In this document: piece after piece, positions 36,633-47,449 of the stretch
Layout: each line of letters starts with the position of its first letter
Position numbering within the stretch: position 1 is the first letter of the stretch
Assembly (NCBI GenBank): GCA_029266425.1
Contig: JAQSWY010000014.1
Span: 1 to 64,000 of the forward strand
From: Xanthobacteraceae bacterium
GTDB taxonomy: Bacteria > Pseudomonadota > Alphaproteobacteria > Rhizobiales > Xanthobacteraceae
DNA length: 64,000 nucleotides
Reading direction: 5' to 3'
Position numbers and translations under genes: made by a program
Notes under the pieces: generated by a model
Told to the model about the DNA's origin: nothing
What the model saw: only the letters and a program-made list of their open reading frames with translations
Database searches by the model: none

Positions 36633-37901
36633 TTACGATCCCAGCCGATCGATCATGGGCTGGGTGATGAGGCAGATGCCCTTGTCCGTGCGGCGGAAGC
36701 GTTCGGCGTCGAGCTCGGGGTCGTCCCCGACCACAAGCCCCTCGGGGATGCGGACATTGGCGTCGATGACGACGTTCTTCAGCCGCGCCGAGCGGCCGAT
36801 CTCGACATAAGGCAGGATCACGCCGTTCTCGATGCTGCCATAGGAATTCACCCGCACCCCGGTGAACAAGAGCGCACGGCGCAGCGACGAGCCGGAGACG
36901 ATACAGCCGCCGGAGACCAGCGAGGAGATGGCCTGGCCGCGCCGCCCCTCGTCGTCATGGACGAACTTGGCCGGCGGGGTGATCTCGCCATACGTCCAGA
37001 TCGGCCAATCGCGGTCATAGAGGTCGAGCTCTGGGACCACACCGGTAAGGTCGATGTTCGCCTCCCAATAGGCGTCCACCGTGCCGACATCGCGCCAATA
37101 GGGTGCCGTCTCTTGCGTCGAGCGCACGCAGGAACGCGAGAAATGGTGCGCCCGCGCCGAGCCGTGCTTGACGATGTAGGGGATGATGTCCTTGCCGAAA
37201 TCGTGCGTCGAATTCGGATCGGCGGCGTCACGCTTGAGCTGCTCGATCAGGAACTTGGTCTCGAACACATAGATGCCCATGCTGGCGAGCGCCTTCTCCG
37301 GATGGCCAGGCATGGCCGGCGGATTCTTGGGCTTCTCCAGGAAGGAGATGATCCGGTCCTCTTCGTCGACATGCATCACGCCGAAGGCGCTTCCCTCGAG
37401 GCGCGGGACTTCGAGGCAGCCCACCGTCACGTCGGCGTTCTGGTCGACGTGCTGCTGCAGCATCACCTCGTAGTCCTGCTTGTAGACGTGGTCGCCGGCC
37501 AGGATGATGATGTGCTTCGGCTCGTAGCCCTCAATGATGTCGAGGTTCTGGTAGACCGCGTCCGCTGTGCCGAGATACCACATAGTCTCCGACACGCGCT
37601 GGCTGGCGGGCAGCACGTCGAAGCTCTCGTTGCGCTCGGGGCGGAAGAAGTTCCAGCCGCGCTGCATGTGGCGGATCAGGCTGTGCGCCTGGTACTGCGT
37701 CGCCACGCAGATGCGGCGTATGCCGGAATTCAGCGCGTTCGACAGCGTGAAGTCGATGATGCGCGACTTGCCGCCGAAATAGACCGCCGGCTTGGCGCGG
37801 CGATCCGTCAATTCCATTAGCCGGCTGCCGCGCCCGCCTGCGAGCACATAGGCCATGGCGGTACGGGAGATGGGAGCATTGGTTTGCGCCGGCCTCGTCA
37901 T
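36633..37901 (-). CDS. glgC: Glucose-1-phosphate adenylyltransferase
   Basis: A 422-residue ADP-glucose pyrophosphorylase, the controlling enzyme of glycogen synthesis. The nucleotide loop [12 protein letters not shown] is near residues 21-32 and [17 protein letters not shown] follows. The C-terminal left-handed beta-helix holds [19 protein letters not shown]. It lies 5 bases before glgA and 43 after glgB. Allosteric effectors are not evident from the sequence. Confidence 0.97.
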   Translation of the reverse strand: MTRPAQTNAPISRTAMAYVLAGGRGSRLMELTDRRAKPAVYFGGKSRIIDFTLSNALNSGIRRICVATQYQAHSLIRHMQRGWNFFRPERNESFDVLPASQRVSETMWYLGTADAVYQNLDIIEGYEPKHIIILAGDHVYKQDYEVMLQQHVDQNADVTVGCLEVPRLEGSAFGVMHVDEEDRIISFLEKPKNPPAMPGHPEKALASMGIYVFETKFLIEQLKRDAADPNSTHDFGKDIIPYIVKHGSARAHHFSRSCVRSTQETAPYWRDVGTVDAYWEANIDLTGVVPELDLYDRDWPIWTYGEITPPAKFVHDDEGRRGQAISSLVSGGCIVSGSSLRRALLFTGVRVNSYGSIENGVILPYVEIGRSARLKNVVIDANVRIPEGLVVGDDPELDAERFRRTDKGICLITQPMIDRLGS

Positions 37902-37944
37902 TGGAAGGACACTCCTCGATCACGCCCTGCCCGGAATGAGCCCA

Positions 37945-40146
37945 TCATGACTCCGGGTCCAACTGGAAATAAACGGTTGCAAGCGGCGGCAGCACGATTT
38001 CTGCGCTGGCCGGTTGGCCATGCGCCGGAATCTCGTCCGCAAAGGCGCTGCCGAGATTGCCCATCCCCGAGCCGCCATAGATGTCGGCATCGGTATTGAG
38101 GATTTCGCGCCAGCGCCCGGCAAAAGGCAGGCCGATGCGATAGCCGGCGCGCGGCACCGGCGTGAAGTTCGAGATCATCACCACCGGGGAATGCTCGCCA
38201 TCGGTGCGCAGCCACGCGAACACCGACTGGTCGGCATCGTCCACCACGATCCAGCGGAAACCGTCGGGCTCGCAGTCGCGGGCATGCAGCGCCGGATGCT
38301 GGCGATAGAGATGGTTCAGCTCGCGTACCAGAAGCTGCATGCCGCGATGGTGCGGGCCCATATCCGTCAGGTGCCAGTCGAGCGAGCGCTCCTCGCTCCA
38401 CTCGCGGCGCTGGGCGAATTCCTGGCCCATGAACAAGAGCTTCTTGCCGGGATAGGCCCACATCAGTCCGTAATAGGCACGCATGGTCGCGAACTTCTGC
38501 CAGTCGTCCGATCCGCCCATGCGGGTGAACACGGTGCCCTTGCCGTGCACCACCTCGTCATGGGAGAGCGGCAGCACGAAATTCTCCGAGAAGGCGTACA
38601 TCAGCCCGAAGGTGATCTTGTCGTGGTTCCAGCGCCGGTACACCGGATCAGTCGACATGTAGTCCAGGGTGTCGTGCATCCACCCCATATTCCATTTGAA
38701 GCCGAAGCCGAGCCCGCCGGCATGCACCGGCTGCGACACCCCGGCCCAGGAGGTGGATTCCTCGGCGATCACCACGCTGCCGGGATGTTCGGCATAGACC
38801 GTGGTGTTGGCGCGTTTCAGGAAGGCGACGGCGTCCTTGTTGTCGTTGGAGCCGTCCGGATTGGGCGACCACTCGCCCTCGCGGCGCGAATAGTTGAGAT
38901 AGAGCATCGAGGCCACCGCATCGACACGCAGCCCGTCGACATGGAAGCGATCGAGCCAGTAGAGCGCGCTGGCGGTGAGGAAGTTCGTGACTTCGTGGCG
39001 GCCGAAATCGTAGATCGCCGTGTTCCAGTCGGGATGGAAGCCGCGCTTGGGATCGGCGTGCTCATAGAGCGGCGTGCCGTCGAAATGGGCGAGGCCGTGA
39101 ATGTCGGTCGGGAAATGCGCCGGCACCCAGTCGAGGATCACCGAGAGCCCGGCCTGGTGCGCGCGATCGACGAAGCGGGCGAAGCCGGCCGGATCGCCGA
39201 AGCGGCTGGTCGGCGCGAACAGCCCGATCGGCTGATAGCCCCAGGAGGCGTCGAGCGGGTGCTCGGAGATCGGCAGCAGCTCGATATGGGTGAAGCCCAT
39301 CCAGGCCGCATAGGGCACCAGCTGGTCGGCGAGTTCGTCATAGGAGAGGAACCGATTCCCCTCGCCGCGCCGCCAGGAGCCGAGATGCACCTCATAGATC
39401 GAGATCGGCTTGCGCCGTGCCTCGCCTTCCGCTCGCGCCACGATGTGCAGCTCGTCATGGAAGGTGAAATTGTCGGTGCGCGCCACCACCGATCCGGTCG
39501 CCGGGCGGAACTCGCCGCGAAACCCGAATGGGTCGGCCTTCAGCGGCAGCAGCCGGCCGTCATGGGAGACGATCTCGTACTTGTAGATCGTGCCCTCGCC
39601 AACATCGGGCGCGAAGATCTCCCACAGGCCGCTGTCGATGCGCTTGCGCATCTGGTGCCGGCGCCCGTCCCAGCCATTGAAATCGCCGACCACCGAGACC
39701 CGTGCCGCGTTCGGCGCCCACACCGCGAAGCCGGTCCCGGCGACGCCGTCATGCGTCGTCACATGGGCGCCGAGCCGCTCATAGAGCTGGCGATGCGTGC
39801 CCTCGATCAAAAGATGGTCGTCGAGCGGGCCGAGCAGTGGGCCGAAGCTGTAGGGATCGCAAAGCTCCCATTCGCCGCCATCGTTGCGCGCCCGCAAGCG
39901 GTAGCGCGCCCAGGCCGGGCGACCGGGGGCGAAACCCTCGAAGAAGCCGGAATCGTGCCGCCGCCAGAGATCGGCGATGACGCTTCCGTCATCGTCTATG
40001 GCCTGCAATGTGCCGGCATGGGGAACGAAGGCGCGGATGACGACACCGCCTTCCACTTCGTGCGGCCCGAGCAGCGCAAATGGATCGGAATGGCGGGCCC
40101 CCACCAGTGCGTCGACCTCGCGGTCGGGCGCCTGCCACGCCGACAT
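37945..40146 (-). CDS. glgB: 1,4-alpha-glucan branching enzyme
   Basis: A 733-residue GH13 branching enzyme with two N-terminal CBM48-type domains (about 1-220). Catalytic segments are [30 protein letters not shown] (nucleophile Asp) and [13 protein letters not shown] (acid Glu), with [12 protein letters not shown] further on. It forms the 1,6 branches of glycogen. It is followed by glgC after 43 bases and preceded by a 390-base gap. Confidence 0.97.
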   Translation of the reverse strand: MSAWQAPDREVDALVGARHSDPFALLGPHEVEGGVVIRAFVPHAGTLQAIDDDGSVIADLWRRHDSGFFEGFAPGRPAWARYRLRARNDGGEWELCDPYSFGPLLGPLDDHLLIEGTHRQLYERLGAHVTTHDGVAGTGFAVWAPNAARVSVVGDFNGWDGRRHQMRKRIDSGLWEIFAPDVGEGTIYKYEIVSHDGRLLPLKADPFGFRGEFRPATGSVVARTDNFTFHDELHIVARAEGEARRKPISIYEVHLGSWRRGEGNRFLSYDELADQLVPYAAWMGFTHIELLPISEHPLDASWGYQPIGLFAPTSRFGDPAGFARFVDRAHQAGLSVILDWVPAHFPTDIHGLAHFDGTPLYEHADPKRGFHPDWNTAIYDFGRHEVTNFLTASALYWLDRFHVDGLRVDAVASMLYLNYSRREGEWSPNPDGSNDNKDAVAFLKRANTTVYAEHPGSVVIAEESTSWAGVSQPVHAGGLGFGFKWNMGWMHDTLDYMSTDPVYRRWNHDKITFGLMYAFSENFVLPLSHDEVVHGKGTVFTRMGGSDDWQKFATMRAYYGLMWAYPGKKLLFMGQEFAQRREWSEERSLDWHLTDMGPHHRGMQLLVRELNHLYRQHPALHARDCEPDGFRWIVVDDADQSVFAWLRTDGEHSPVVMISNFTPVPRAGYRIGLPFAGRWREILNTDADIYGGSGMGNLGSAFADEIPAHGQPASAEIVLPPLATVYFQLDPES

Positions 40147-40536
40147 GCTCTACCACCCTTGCTGCGCTCCGGACGTGTCACCAAGTCCGGCTGAAAGTGA
40201 AGGTTCCGCTACCGTCGCGACAAAGTCCACTGCCCGCAGGCACTTGATCGGCAGCTACGTATCGCCGCAGGTATTGGAGGGTTGGCCGGGCATTCCCCGG
40301 CGACATCGCATCCCCGGAGATTGCCGGTGTTAAGACGCCCGTGGAAGCGAGCGCGGCTCCTCGTCAACGTCCGATTCACGACAACAGCGAATAGCGACCC
40401 ACTCCGGCTGTCATGGCCGGGCTTGTCCAGGCCATCCACGGCTGCTTCCTAGGCAACGGACGTGGATGCCCGGGACAAGCCCGGGCATGACGGGCGGTTT
40501 GGGATTGCGGGTCAGATCTCCAGGATCCGGCGGCCA
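40147..40536. other. 390-base gap between glgP and glgB
   Basis: It holds a family A repeat at 40410-40491 and about 260 bases next to glgB with no gene. The latter may carry a glgB promoter, but I see no convincing -35/-10 pair or operator. Confidence 0.4.
40410..40491. repeat. Family A palindromic repeat
   Basis: GTCATGGCCGGGCTTGTCC to GGACAAGCCCGGGCATGAC, with inner CATCCACG/CGTGGATG. This is one of the best-preserved copies of the family. Confidence 0.85.
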
Positions 40537-43047
40537 TCACGGCACGCGTGGCGGGCGCACCGGGACGTTCCAGATGTCCTTCGCGTACTCGGAAATGGTG
40601 CGGTCGGAGGAGAACCAGCCCATGTTCGCGGTGTTGATGACGCTCGAGGTCCACCAGGCGTCGCGCTCATTCCACTTGGCATCGACCCGGCGTTGCGCAT
40701 TCCAGTAGGCGTCGAAGTCCGTCGTCACCAGGAAGTAATCATGGTGGCGCAGCGCGTTGACCAGCGGCTTGAAGCGGTCGCGCTCGCCCGGCGAGAACAC
40801 GCCGGATTCGATCGCGTCGAGCACCTCGCCGAGATGCTCGGAGGCCGAGATGGCGGCGAACTCGTCGATGCCATTGCGCCGGCGCTCCTCGACCTCCTCG
40901 GCCGTGAGGCCGAAGATGAAGATGTTGTCGTCGCCGACATGCTGCTTGATCTCGACATTGGCGCCGTCGAGCGTGCCGATGGTCAGCGCGCCGTTCAGCG
41001 CCATCTTCATGTTGCCCGTGCCGGAGGCTTCCATGCCAGCGGTGGAGATCTGCTCGGACAGGTCCGCCGCCGGGATGATGACCTCGGCGAGCGACACATT
41101 GTAGTTCGGCAGGAACACCACCTTCAGGAGGTCGCGCACCGTCGGGTCGTCATTCACCACCTTCGCCACGTCATTGGCGAGCTTGATGATCAGCTTGGCC
41201 TGCGCATAGCTCGCCGCCGCCTTGCCGGCGAAGATCTTCACCCGCGGCGCCCAGTTCTTCGCCGGGTTGGCGCGCATCGCCTCATAGAGCGCGATGGTCT
41301 CCAATATGTTCAGGAGCTGGCGCTTGTATTCATGCATGCGCTTGATCTGCACGTCGAACAGCGCGCCCGGATTAACCTTGATGTCGAGCCGGTCGCGGAT
41401 CAGGCGGGCAAGGTTCACCTTGTTCTGCCGGCGCACCGTGGCAAGCCGCTCGTGCAGGCTGACATCGGCGGCGAGCGGCTCCAGCTTCTTGAGCGCGCCG
41501 GGATCGTCCAGCACGTCCGGTCCGCAGATATCGACCAGCAAATTGGTGAGGCCGGGATTGGACTGGTAGAGCCAGCGGCGGAAAGTGATGCCGTTGGTCT
41601 TGTTGTTCATGCGATCCGGGAACACCCGGTGCAGGTCCTTGAACACCGTGACCTTCATCAGGTCGCTGTGCAGGCCTGCGACACCATTGATCGAATGCGA
41701 GCCGATGAAGGCGAGATTGCCCATGCGCACGCGCCGGCCCTGCCCTTCCTCGATCAGCGACACCGAGCTCAGCAGCGCATCGTCGCCGGGGAATTTCTGT
41801 TTCACCGCATCGAGATGGATCGCATTGATCATGTAGATCAGCTGCATGTGGCGAGGCAGCACCCGCTCCATCAGCGGCACCGGCCAGGTCTCCAGCGCCT
41901 CCGGCAGCAGCGTGTGGTTGGTGTAGGAGATGGTGCGCTGGGTGATGTCCCACGCCTCGTCGAAAGCGAGGTCGTGCTGGTCGATCAGCACCCGCATCAA
42001 TTCGACCACCGCGATGGACGGGTGGGTGTCGTTGAGCTGGATCGACACCTTGTCGGGTAGCGAGCGCACATCGCCGAAGCTGTCGACGTGCCGGCGCATC
42101 AGGTCGTGCAGCGAGGCCGCGGTGAAGAAATATTCCTGGCGCAGCCGCAATTCCTGGCCGGCAGGCGTGGCGTCGCTCGGATAGAGGATCTTGGAGATCG
42201 ACTCCGCCTTCACCTGCTCGACCAGGGCGCCGACATGGTCGCCCTGATTGAAAGCGTCGAGCCGCAGCGGATCGGCGGCGCGCGCCGACCACAGCCGCAG
42301 CGTGTTCACATGCTTGCCGCGCCAGCCGACGATAGCCGTGTCGTAGGCCACCGCCTCGACCGTCTCGCTCGGGTGCCAGACCTGCTTCTTGCGATCGCCG
42401 CCCGTGGAGACCGCTTCTACCGAGCCGCCGAAGCCGACATCGTAGAACACTTCTGGCCGCTCGAACTCCCAAGGGTTGCCGAAGGACAGCCAGTCCTCGG
42501 GATATTCCTGCTGCCAGCCATTCTTCACCACCTGCCGGAACAGGCCGTGGTCGTAGCGGATGCCGTAGCCATAGGCAGCGATAGAGAGCGTCGCCATGCT
42601 CTCCATGAAGCAGGCGGCGAGCCGCCCTAGGCCGCCATTGCCGAGCGCGGCGTCCGGCTCCACCTGCCGCAGCCGGTCGAGATCGACGCCGAGATCGCCG
42701 AGCGCGGCGCGAGCCGTGTCGAGCATTTCGAGATTGGTCAGCGCGTCGAACAAGAGCCGGCCGATCAGGAACTCCAGCGAGAGGTAATAGACCCGCTTGC
42801 GGCCTTCCGAATACGTCTGGCGCGTGGAGGTGATCCAGCGGTCGACGATGCGGTCGCGGGTGGCGAAGGCGGTAGCGAGAAACCAGTCGCGGTCGCTCGC
42901 CGCCGCCGGGTTCTTGCCGACCGCATAGGTCAGCTTGGCGATGACGGCGGCGCGGAACTTCGCGACATCGTCGCCGACCGCGGGCGGCTCCGCGCGCGGC
43001 GTCGTTCCGACCTTCTCGAGCATCTTCTCTTCGACCCCGACACTCAT
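40537..43047 (-). CDS. glgP: Glycogen phosphorylase
   Basis: An 836-residue GT35 enzyme of usual length that releases glucose 1-phosphate from glycogen. The pyridoxal-phosphate lysine is in EASGTGNMKMALNGALTIG near residue 670. The active-site stretch SYTNHTLLPEALETWP is near residue 365 and the N-terminal region has DAALGNGGLGRLAACFMESM. It is the first gene of the glg operon; 390 bases with a repeat separate it from glgB. The first ATG (43047) was kept. Confidence 0.97.
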   Translation of the reverse strand: MSVGVEEKMLEKVGTTPRAEPPAVGDDVAKFRAAVIAKLTYAVGKNPAAASDRDWFLATAFATRDRIVDRWITSTRQTYSEGRKRVYYLSLEFLIGRLLFDALTNLEMLDTARAALGDLGVDLDRLRQVEPDAALGNGGLGRLAACFMESMATLSIAAYGYGIRYDHGLFRQVVKNGWQQEYPEDWLSFGNPWEFERPEVFYDVGFGGSVEAVSTGGDRKKQVWHPSETVEAVAYDTAIVGWRGKHVNTLRLWSARAADPLRLDAFNQGDHVGALVEQVKAESISKILYPSDATPAGQELRLRQEYFFTAASLHDLMRRHVDSFGDVRSLPDKVSIQLNDTHPSIAVVELMRVLIDQHDLAFDEAWDITQRTISYTNHTLLPEALETWPVPLMERVLPRHMQLIYMINAIHLDAVKQKFPGDDALLSSVSLIEEGQGRRVRMGNLAFIGSHSINGVAGLHSDLMKVTVFKDLHRVFPDRMNNKTNGITFRRWLYQSNPGLTNLLVDICGPDVLDDPGALKKLEPLAADVSLHERLATVRRQNKVNLARLIRDRLDIKVNPGALFDVQIKRMHEYKRQLLNILETIALYEAMRANPAKNWAPRVKIFAGKAAASYAQAKLIIKLANDVAKVVNDDPTVRDLLKVVFLPNYNVSLAEVIIPAADLSEQISTAGMEASGTGNMKMALNGALTIGTLDGANVEIKQHVGDDNIFIFGLTAEEVEERRRNGIDEFAAISASEHLGEVLDAIESGVFSPGERDRFKPLVNALRHHDYFLVTTDFDAYWNAQRRVDAKWNERDAWWTSSVINTANMGWFSSDRTISEYAKDIWNVPVRPPRVP

Positions 43048-43150
43048 GTGCAGCTCATGCTCCCTCGTCGACGCCGCGCGGCTCTGCCCCTCGAGGACCG
43101 AAAAACGCCGCGGACGTCACCCCTCTTCTGCATGCAACCTTTTGGCCAAG

Positions 43151-43528
43151 TTATGTCGCCGTGCGCCCACGCCGGAAGGCAGCGAGGCCGAGCGCCAGCC
43201 AGCCCGCGATCAGGACCATACCGCCGGTCGGCGCCGCCATGGGAAAAATCGAGACCTCCCACAGCACCCGCGCCGCCAGCGCTCCGCTGAACAGTGCGGT
43301 GCCGAGGCCGATCAGCCCGCCGCCAATATCGGCGAACGACCAGCGCGCTCCACCGGCGATCCCGAGCGCGGCGCAGGCGGCGAGCGCCACCGCGCCGATC
43401 ATCAGGAATTGTGCGCTCGTAGCAAGCGTCGGATCGCTCGTCATGTGCGCGGCCGCCGCGGCGGCCGCGACGCCGGCGGCGCCGAGCAGGCCGGCGAGCA
43501 ACACGAGCAGGCGGCGAAACGCGGTCAT
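43151..43528 (-). CDS. DUF423 family membrane protein
   Basis: A 125-residue protein with four hydrophobic segments and the DUF423 look: LLGAAGVAAAAAAAHM at the first helix, GTALFSGALAARVLWE in the third and PTGGMVLIAGWLALGLAAF at the end. Function unknown. It lies 3 bases after the cobB stop on the same strand and so is co-transcribed with the cob operon tail, without a clear link. Confidence 0.8.
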   Translation of the reverse strand: MTAFRRLLVLLAGLLGAAGVAAAAAAAHMTSDPTLATSAQFLMIGAVALAACAALGIAGGARWSFADIGGGLIGLGTALFSGALAARVLWEVSIFPMAAPTGGMVLIAGWLALGLAAFRRGRTAT

Positions 43529-43531
43529 TGT

Positions 43532-44842
43532 TCACTCCATGGCGATCACGTGGAAAAAGGCGCCCGAGATGTGCCCGTTGCGGCTCCCCGCAGGGCCCAT
43601 CTCCTTATCTTGCCCATCCGCCAGCGCGACCAGCGGCGGATCGTCACCTCTTTCCGTGACAGTGGCATAATGGAACTCATGGCCGCGCAGGCGAGCGCCG
43701 GCGGGTCCGAGCGACGAGGCTTCCAGAAGGCTGGCCCGGCGGTAGCCGAGATTGAGCTTACGTCTGGCAAAGCTGGTGCAATGCTTGAGCAATGCCAGCA
43801 TCTCATGGGTGACGCCGTCGCCATCCTCGAGCGTGCGGCCGAGCACCATATAACCGCCGCACTCGCCATGGACCGGCCGGGTTCGGGCGAACTCGATCAT
43901 TCCCGTGCGGAAACGGGCGGCATTGGCGAGCTGTCCGCCATGAAGCTCCGGATAGCCGCCCGGCAGCCAGCAGGCGTCGCACCGCTCGGGAGGAGCTTCA
44001 TCGGCGAGCGGCGAGAAGAAGGCGATTTCCGCCCCGGCGCGCCGCCAGCCGGCCAGCACGTGTTCATAGGTGAAGCTGAAGGCGGCATCCTGCGCCAGGG
44101 CGATCCGCTGTCCCGGCGGCGGCACGGCGATGGCGGAGGCCGGCACTATCCCCATCGGCGCGCCGAGCGCGATCAGCCCATCGAGATCGACATGCGCCTC
44201 GACGAAATCCGCGAGCGCCGCGAGATGGGCGGTGAGTGCCGGATGCTCCTGCGCCTGCACCAGGCCGAGATGACGTTCCGGGAGCGTCATCGCAGTCTCG
44301 CGCGGCAGGCTGCCCAGAACCGGGATGCCCAGCGCGGCGATGGCCTCGCTCGCCTGCGCCCGGTGACGCGGGCTTGCCACCTTGTTGAGCACCACGCCCG
44401 CAACGCGCACCGCGGGGTCATGGGCGGCGAAGCCGCGCACCACGGCGGCGGCGGATTGCGACTGGCCGGAAACATCCAGCGCCAGCACCACCGGCAGGCC
44501 GAGCCGGGCGGCGATATCCGCCGCCGCGCCGCTGCGCCCCGGGGTGCCGGAAATGCCGTCGAACAGGCCCATGGAAGCCTCGATGACGACGAGGTCGGCA
44601 TCTTCAGCCGCCTCGCCCGCCAGCGCGTCGACGAGCTCGGGCGACATGGCGAAGCTGTCGAGATTCAGCCCCGGCCGGCCGCTGGCGGCAGCGTGGAAGG
44701 CGGGATCGATATAGTCCGGCCCCGATTTCACCGCACGCACCCTGATCCCGCGCCGCCTCAGCGCCGCGACGACGCCGAGGGTGAGCGTGGTCTTGCCCGA
44801 GCCGGAACGCGGCGCGGCGATGATGAGGCCGCGGGCGGTCAT
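43532..44842 (-). CDS. cobB: Hydrogenobyrinic acid a,c-diamide synthase
   Basis: A 436-residue amidase of the aerobic cobalamin pathway. The N-terminal ATP-binding part has APRSGSGKTTLTLGVV (P-loop, residues 10-25) and the C-terminal glutamine amidotransferase part has HGECGGYMVLG (catalytic Cys near residue 325). It amidates the a and c side chains using Gln and ATP. It is the last cob gene of the minus-strand run, separated from cobM by a family B repeat, and is followed by the DUF423 gene. Confidence 0.93.
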   Translation of the reverse strand: MTARGLIIAAPRSGSGKTTLTLGVVAALRRRGIRVRAVKSGPDYIDPAFHAAASGRPGLNLDSFAMSPELVDALAGEAAEDADLVVIEASMGLFDGISGTPGRSGAAADIAARLGLPVVLALDVSGQSQSAAAVVRGFAAHDPAVRVAGVVLNKVASPRHRAQASEAIAALGIPVLGSLPRETAMTLPERHLGLVQAQEHPALTAHLAALADFVEAHVDLDGLIALGAPMGIVPASAIAVPPPGQRIALAQDAAFSFTYEHVLAGWRRAGAEIAFFSPLADEAPPERCDACWLPGGYPELHGGQLANAARFRTGMIEFARTRPVHGECGGYMVLGRTLEDGDGVTHEMLALLKHCTSFARRKLNLGYRRASLLEASSLGPAGARLRGHEFHYATVTERGDDPPLVALADGQDKEMGPAGSRNGHISGAFFHVIAME

Positions 44843-44861
44843 GTAGTGTGCTCTGTTTCAG

Positions 44862-44962
44862 CATCCTTCGAGGCTCGCTGCGCTCGCACCTCAGGATGAG
44901 GTTGTTCTAAAAAAGCGACCTCATCCTGAGGTGCTTGGGCAAGGCCCAAGCCTCGAAGGATG
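44862..44962. repeat. Family B double palindromic repeat between cobM and cobB
   Basis: CATCCTTCGAGG to CACCTCAGGATGA, then a T-rich spacer, then CTCATCCTGAGGTG to CTCGAAGGATG. The spacer TTGTTCTAAAAAAG is AT-rich, so a hairpin plus T-run could also act as a terminator. Confidence 0.85.
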
Positions 44963-44978
44963 CTCACCCCGCCCGCCC

Positions 44979-45737
44979 TCACCCGCGCCCCCGGAACCGC
45001 CGCTGATACGCCGCGTCATAGAGCGCGCTCTCGCGGAACGCGTCGGCCGCGAGCGCCGGCCCGACCAGGATCAGCGCCATCCGCTCCACCGGCTCCGCCG
45101 CCACGCGATCCGCAATGTCACCGAGCGTGCCGCGCAGCACGCGCTCGCTTGGCCGCGTCGCCTCCACCACCACCGCCACGGGGCACTCCGCGCCGTAGAG
45201 CGGTGCAAGCTCGGCAACGATGCGCCCCAGCGCGTGGATGGCGAGATGGAGCACCAGCGTCGCGCCCGTCGCGCCGAAGGCGGCCAGCGTCTCGCCGTCC
45301 GGCATTGCCGAGGCGCGCCCGGAAACGCGGGTCAGCACCACGCTCTGCGCCACTTCCGGCACGGTGAGCTCGCGCCCGAGCACCGCGGCGGCGGCAGCGA
45401 AGGCCGGCACGCCGGGGGTCAGCGTATAGGCGATGCCGCGCCGCTCCAGCCGGCGTATCTGCTCGGCGACTGCCGAATAGATGGAGAGATCGCCCGATTG
45501 CAGCCGCGCCACATCGAGCCCGGCGGCGTGGGCCGCGACGAATTCCTGCTCGATCTCGTCGAGCGAGAGCGGCGCGGTGTCGACGATGCGGGCGCCCGGC
45601 GGGCACCAGGCGAGCATCTCCGGCGGCACGATGGACCCAGCATAGAGGCACACCGGGCAGCGAGCGATGAGGTCTCGACCGCGCAGCGTGATGAGGTCGG
45701 CCGCCCCCGGCCCGGCGCCGATGAAATGCACGCTCAC
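44979..45737 (-). CDS. cobM: Precorrin-4 C11-methyltransferase
   Basis: A 252-residue S-adenosylmethionine methyltransferase. It starts [19 protein letters not shown], where GAGPGA is the family's SAM loop, and has [15 protein letters not shown] near residue 85. It methylates C-11 of precorrin-4. The start is GTG at 45737, overlapping the cobE stop as GTGA; a longer frame upstream is a shadow of cobE. Confidence 0.94.
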   Translation of the reverse strand: MSVHFIGAGPGAADLITLRGRDLIARCPVCLYAGSIVPPEMLAWCPPGARIVDTAPLSLDEIEQEFVAAHAAGLDVARLQSGDLSIYSAVAEQIRRLERRGIAYTLTPGVPAFAAAAAVLGRELTVPEVAQSVVLTRVSGRASAMPDGETLAAFGATGATLVLHLAIHALGRIVAELAPLYGAECPVAVVVEATRPSERVLRGTLGDIADRVAAEPVERMALILVGPALAADAFRESALYDAAYQRRFRGRG

Positions 45738-46135
45738 GTCTTGTCCTCCTCGCGCGCCAGCGCGCAGGTGACGGGCCCGAGCACGAAGCGCGGCCCGACC
45801 AGGCTCGAGCGCCGCCCGGCGACGGCAAGCGCCGCGGCTTCCGCCACCGAAGGCACGCCCATCAGCGTCACGACGCGGTCGGAATGGCTCATGGTACGAT
45901 TTGCGGCCGCTTCCATCTGCGCCTGCGGCACCATCACCAGCAACAGGCCGAGATCGAGCGCCGCGGTCATGATGCCGGCCTCGCTGCCCTTCAGCGCCGG
46001 CGTCGCCATCAGCGAGATGTCGCACAGCTTGACGTCGTATCGGGACATGGCGCCCTCGACGGCGGCACGCACCTCGCGGGCGGTGACGCCGCGCCGGCTG
46101 CCGATCCCCGCGACCACTTTCATGTTCGCGCTCAT
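45734..46135 (-). CDS. cobE: Cobalamin biosynthesis protein CobE
   Basis: A 133-residue protein of the CobE/CbiG C-terminal family. It begins [19 protein letters not shown]; the GIGSRRG loop and [16 protein letters not shown] are typical. CobE is needed for the aerobic pathway and binds precursors, but its reaction is unclear. It lies 30 bases after cobL and overlaps cobM by 4 bases. Confidence 0.9.
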   Translation of the reverse strand: MSANMKVVAGIGSRRGVTAREVRAAVEGAMSRYDVKLCDISLMATPALKGSEAGIMTAALDLGLLLVMVPQAQMEAAANRTMSHSDRVVTLMGVPSVAEAAALAVAGRRSSLVGPRFVLGPVTCALAREEDKT

Positions 46136-46165
46136 CGTCTCACCCGGCTCATCGTCTCACCCGGT

Positions 46166-47449
46166 TCATGGCTTCACCCAGCGCCACTGCGTAACCGGCA
46201 TGGAGGGCCGCCAGCCTGTAACGCTGCCGACCGGCGCCGCATGGGAGACGGCGATGCGGACGAGATCCCCGCCGAGCGTCGCCTGCTTCGCCAGTAGCAG
46301 CGCCTCGGTCTCTAGCGTGACCGCGTTGACGATGAGCCTGCCACCAGCCCGCAGCGCCGCGATGGCGGCGTCGAGCACGCCTTCATCGCCGGCCCCGCCG
46401 CCGATGAAGATGGCGTCCGGCGTGACCAGGCCCGCCAATGCGGCCGGGGCGCGACCCTCGATCACGTCGAGCCCCGGCACGCCGAGGCTCCAGGCATTGC
46501 TGCGCACCCGCGCGGCGCGCACGGTCCGCTCCTCCACCGCAACGGCGCGCAGCGAGGGGTCGGCCAGCATCCATTCGATGGCGACTGAGCCGGCCCCGGC
46601 GCCGATGTCCCACAGCAATTCGCCGCGGCGCGGGGCCAGCGCGGCGAGCGTCACCGCGCGAATATCGCGCTTGGTGAGCTGGCCGTCATTCTCGAAGCAG
46701 TCGTCCGGCAGGCCAGGGGTCAGCGGGATGATGCGCGCGCCCTCATCGGGTACGACCTCGATGCCGACCAGGTTCAGTGCATCGACCTCCTCCGAGCCGA
46801 GATCGGCGGCACAGCCGCTGCGCATCCGCTCGCGGGCGCCGCCGATAGCCTCCAGCACATGCATCTTCGAGGCACCGAAGCCGTCGCGATCGAGCAGGCG
46901 TGCGACCGCCGCCGGCCCCTCTCCATCCGAGGTCAGGACCATAAGATGCCGCCCCGGATGCAGATGCGGGCGGATCAGCTCGGTCGAGCGTCCATGCACC
47001 GAGAGGCAGACCACATCCTGCAGGGCCCAGCCGAGCCGGGCGGCGGCGAGGCTGAAAGCGGAGGGTGCCGGCATCACCCGCATCTCGTTCGCCGGCACGT
47101 GGCGCGCCAGCGTCGCGCCGACGCCGTAGAAGAACGGATCGCCGGAGGCGACCACGCACACAGGCCGGCCGCGCAAGGCGAGCACGGCGGCGATGCCGTC
47201 CTCGAACGGGCTCGGCCAGGACACCGCCCGGCCGTGCACCAGATCGCCGGCGAGCGCGAGATGCCGCCGCCCGCCGAACACGATCTCGGCCTCGCTGATC
47301 AGCGCCCGCGCCGTGGGAGACAGGCCGGTGGCGCCATCCTCGCCGATGCCGACGATGGACAGCCATGGCCCGCCCGACGCATGGTCGGGCGCAATGGAAC
47401 GGGACTCAGCCCTAGACGTGTCCAAGCGGGACGTATCCACTCGCCGCAT
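46166..47449 (-). CDS. cobL: Precorrin-6Y C5,15-methyltransferase (decarboxylating)
   Basis: A two-domain enzyme, about 427 residues with the ATG at 47449. The N-terminal CbiE-like part starts WLSIVGIGEDGATGLSP; the C-terminal CbiT-like part has the SAM motif LLWDIGAGAGSVAIEWML and ends in GGRLIVNAV. It methylates C-5 and C-15 and decarboxylates precorrin-6Y. Start is uncertain: ATG at 47449, GTG at 47440 and TTG at 47425 all overlap the 5' end of cobK on the opposite strand. It lies upstream of cobE by 30 bases. Confidence 0.92.
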   Translation of the reverse strand: MRRVDTSRLDTSRAESRSIAPDHASGGPWLSIVGIGEDGATGLSPTARALISEAEIVFGGRRHLALAGDLVHGRAVSWPSPFEDGIAAVLALRGRPVCVVASGDPFFYGVGATLARHVPANEMRVMPAPSAFSLAAARLGWALQDVVCLSVHGRSTELIRPHLHPGRHLMVLTSDGEGPAAVARLLDRDGFGASKMHVLEAIGGARERMRSGCAADLGSEEVDALNLVGIEVVPDEGARIIPLTPGLPDDCFENDGQLTKRDIRAVTLAALAPRRGELLWDIGAGAGSVAIEWMLADPSLRAVAVEERTVRAARVRSNAWSLGVPGLDVIEGRAPAALAGLVTPDAIFIGGGAGDEGVLDAAIAALRAGGRLIVNAVTLETEALLLAKQATLGGDLVRIAVSHAAPVGSVTGWRPSMPVTQWRWVKP

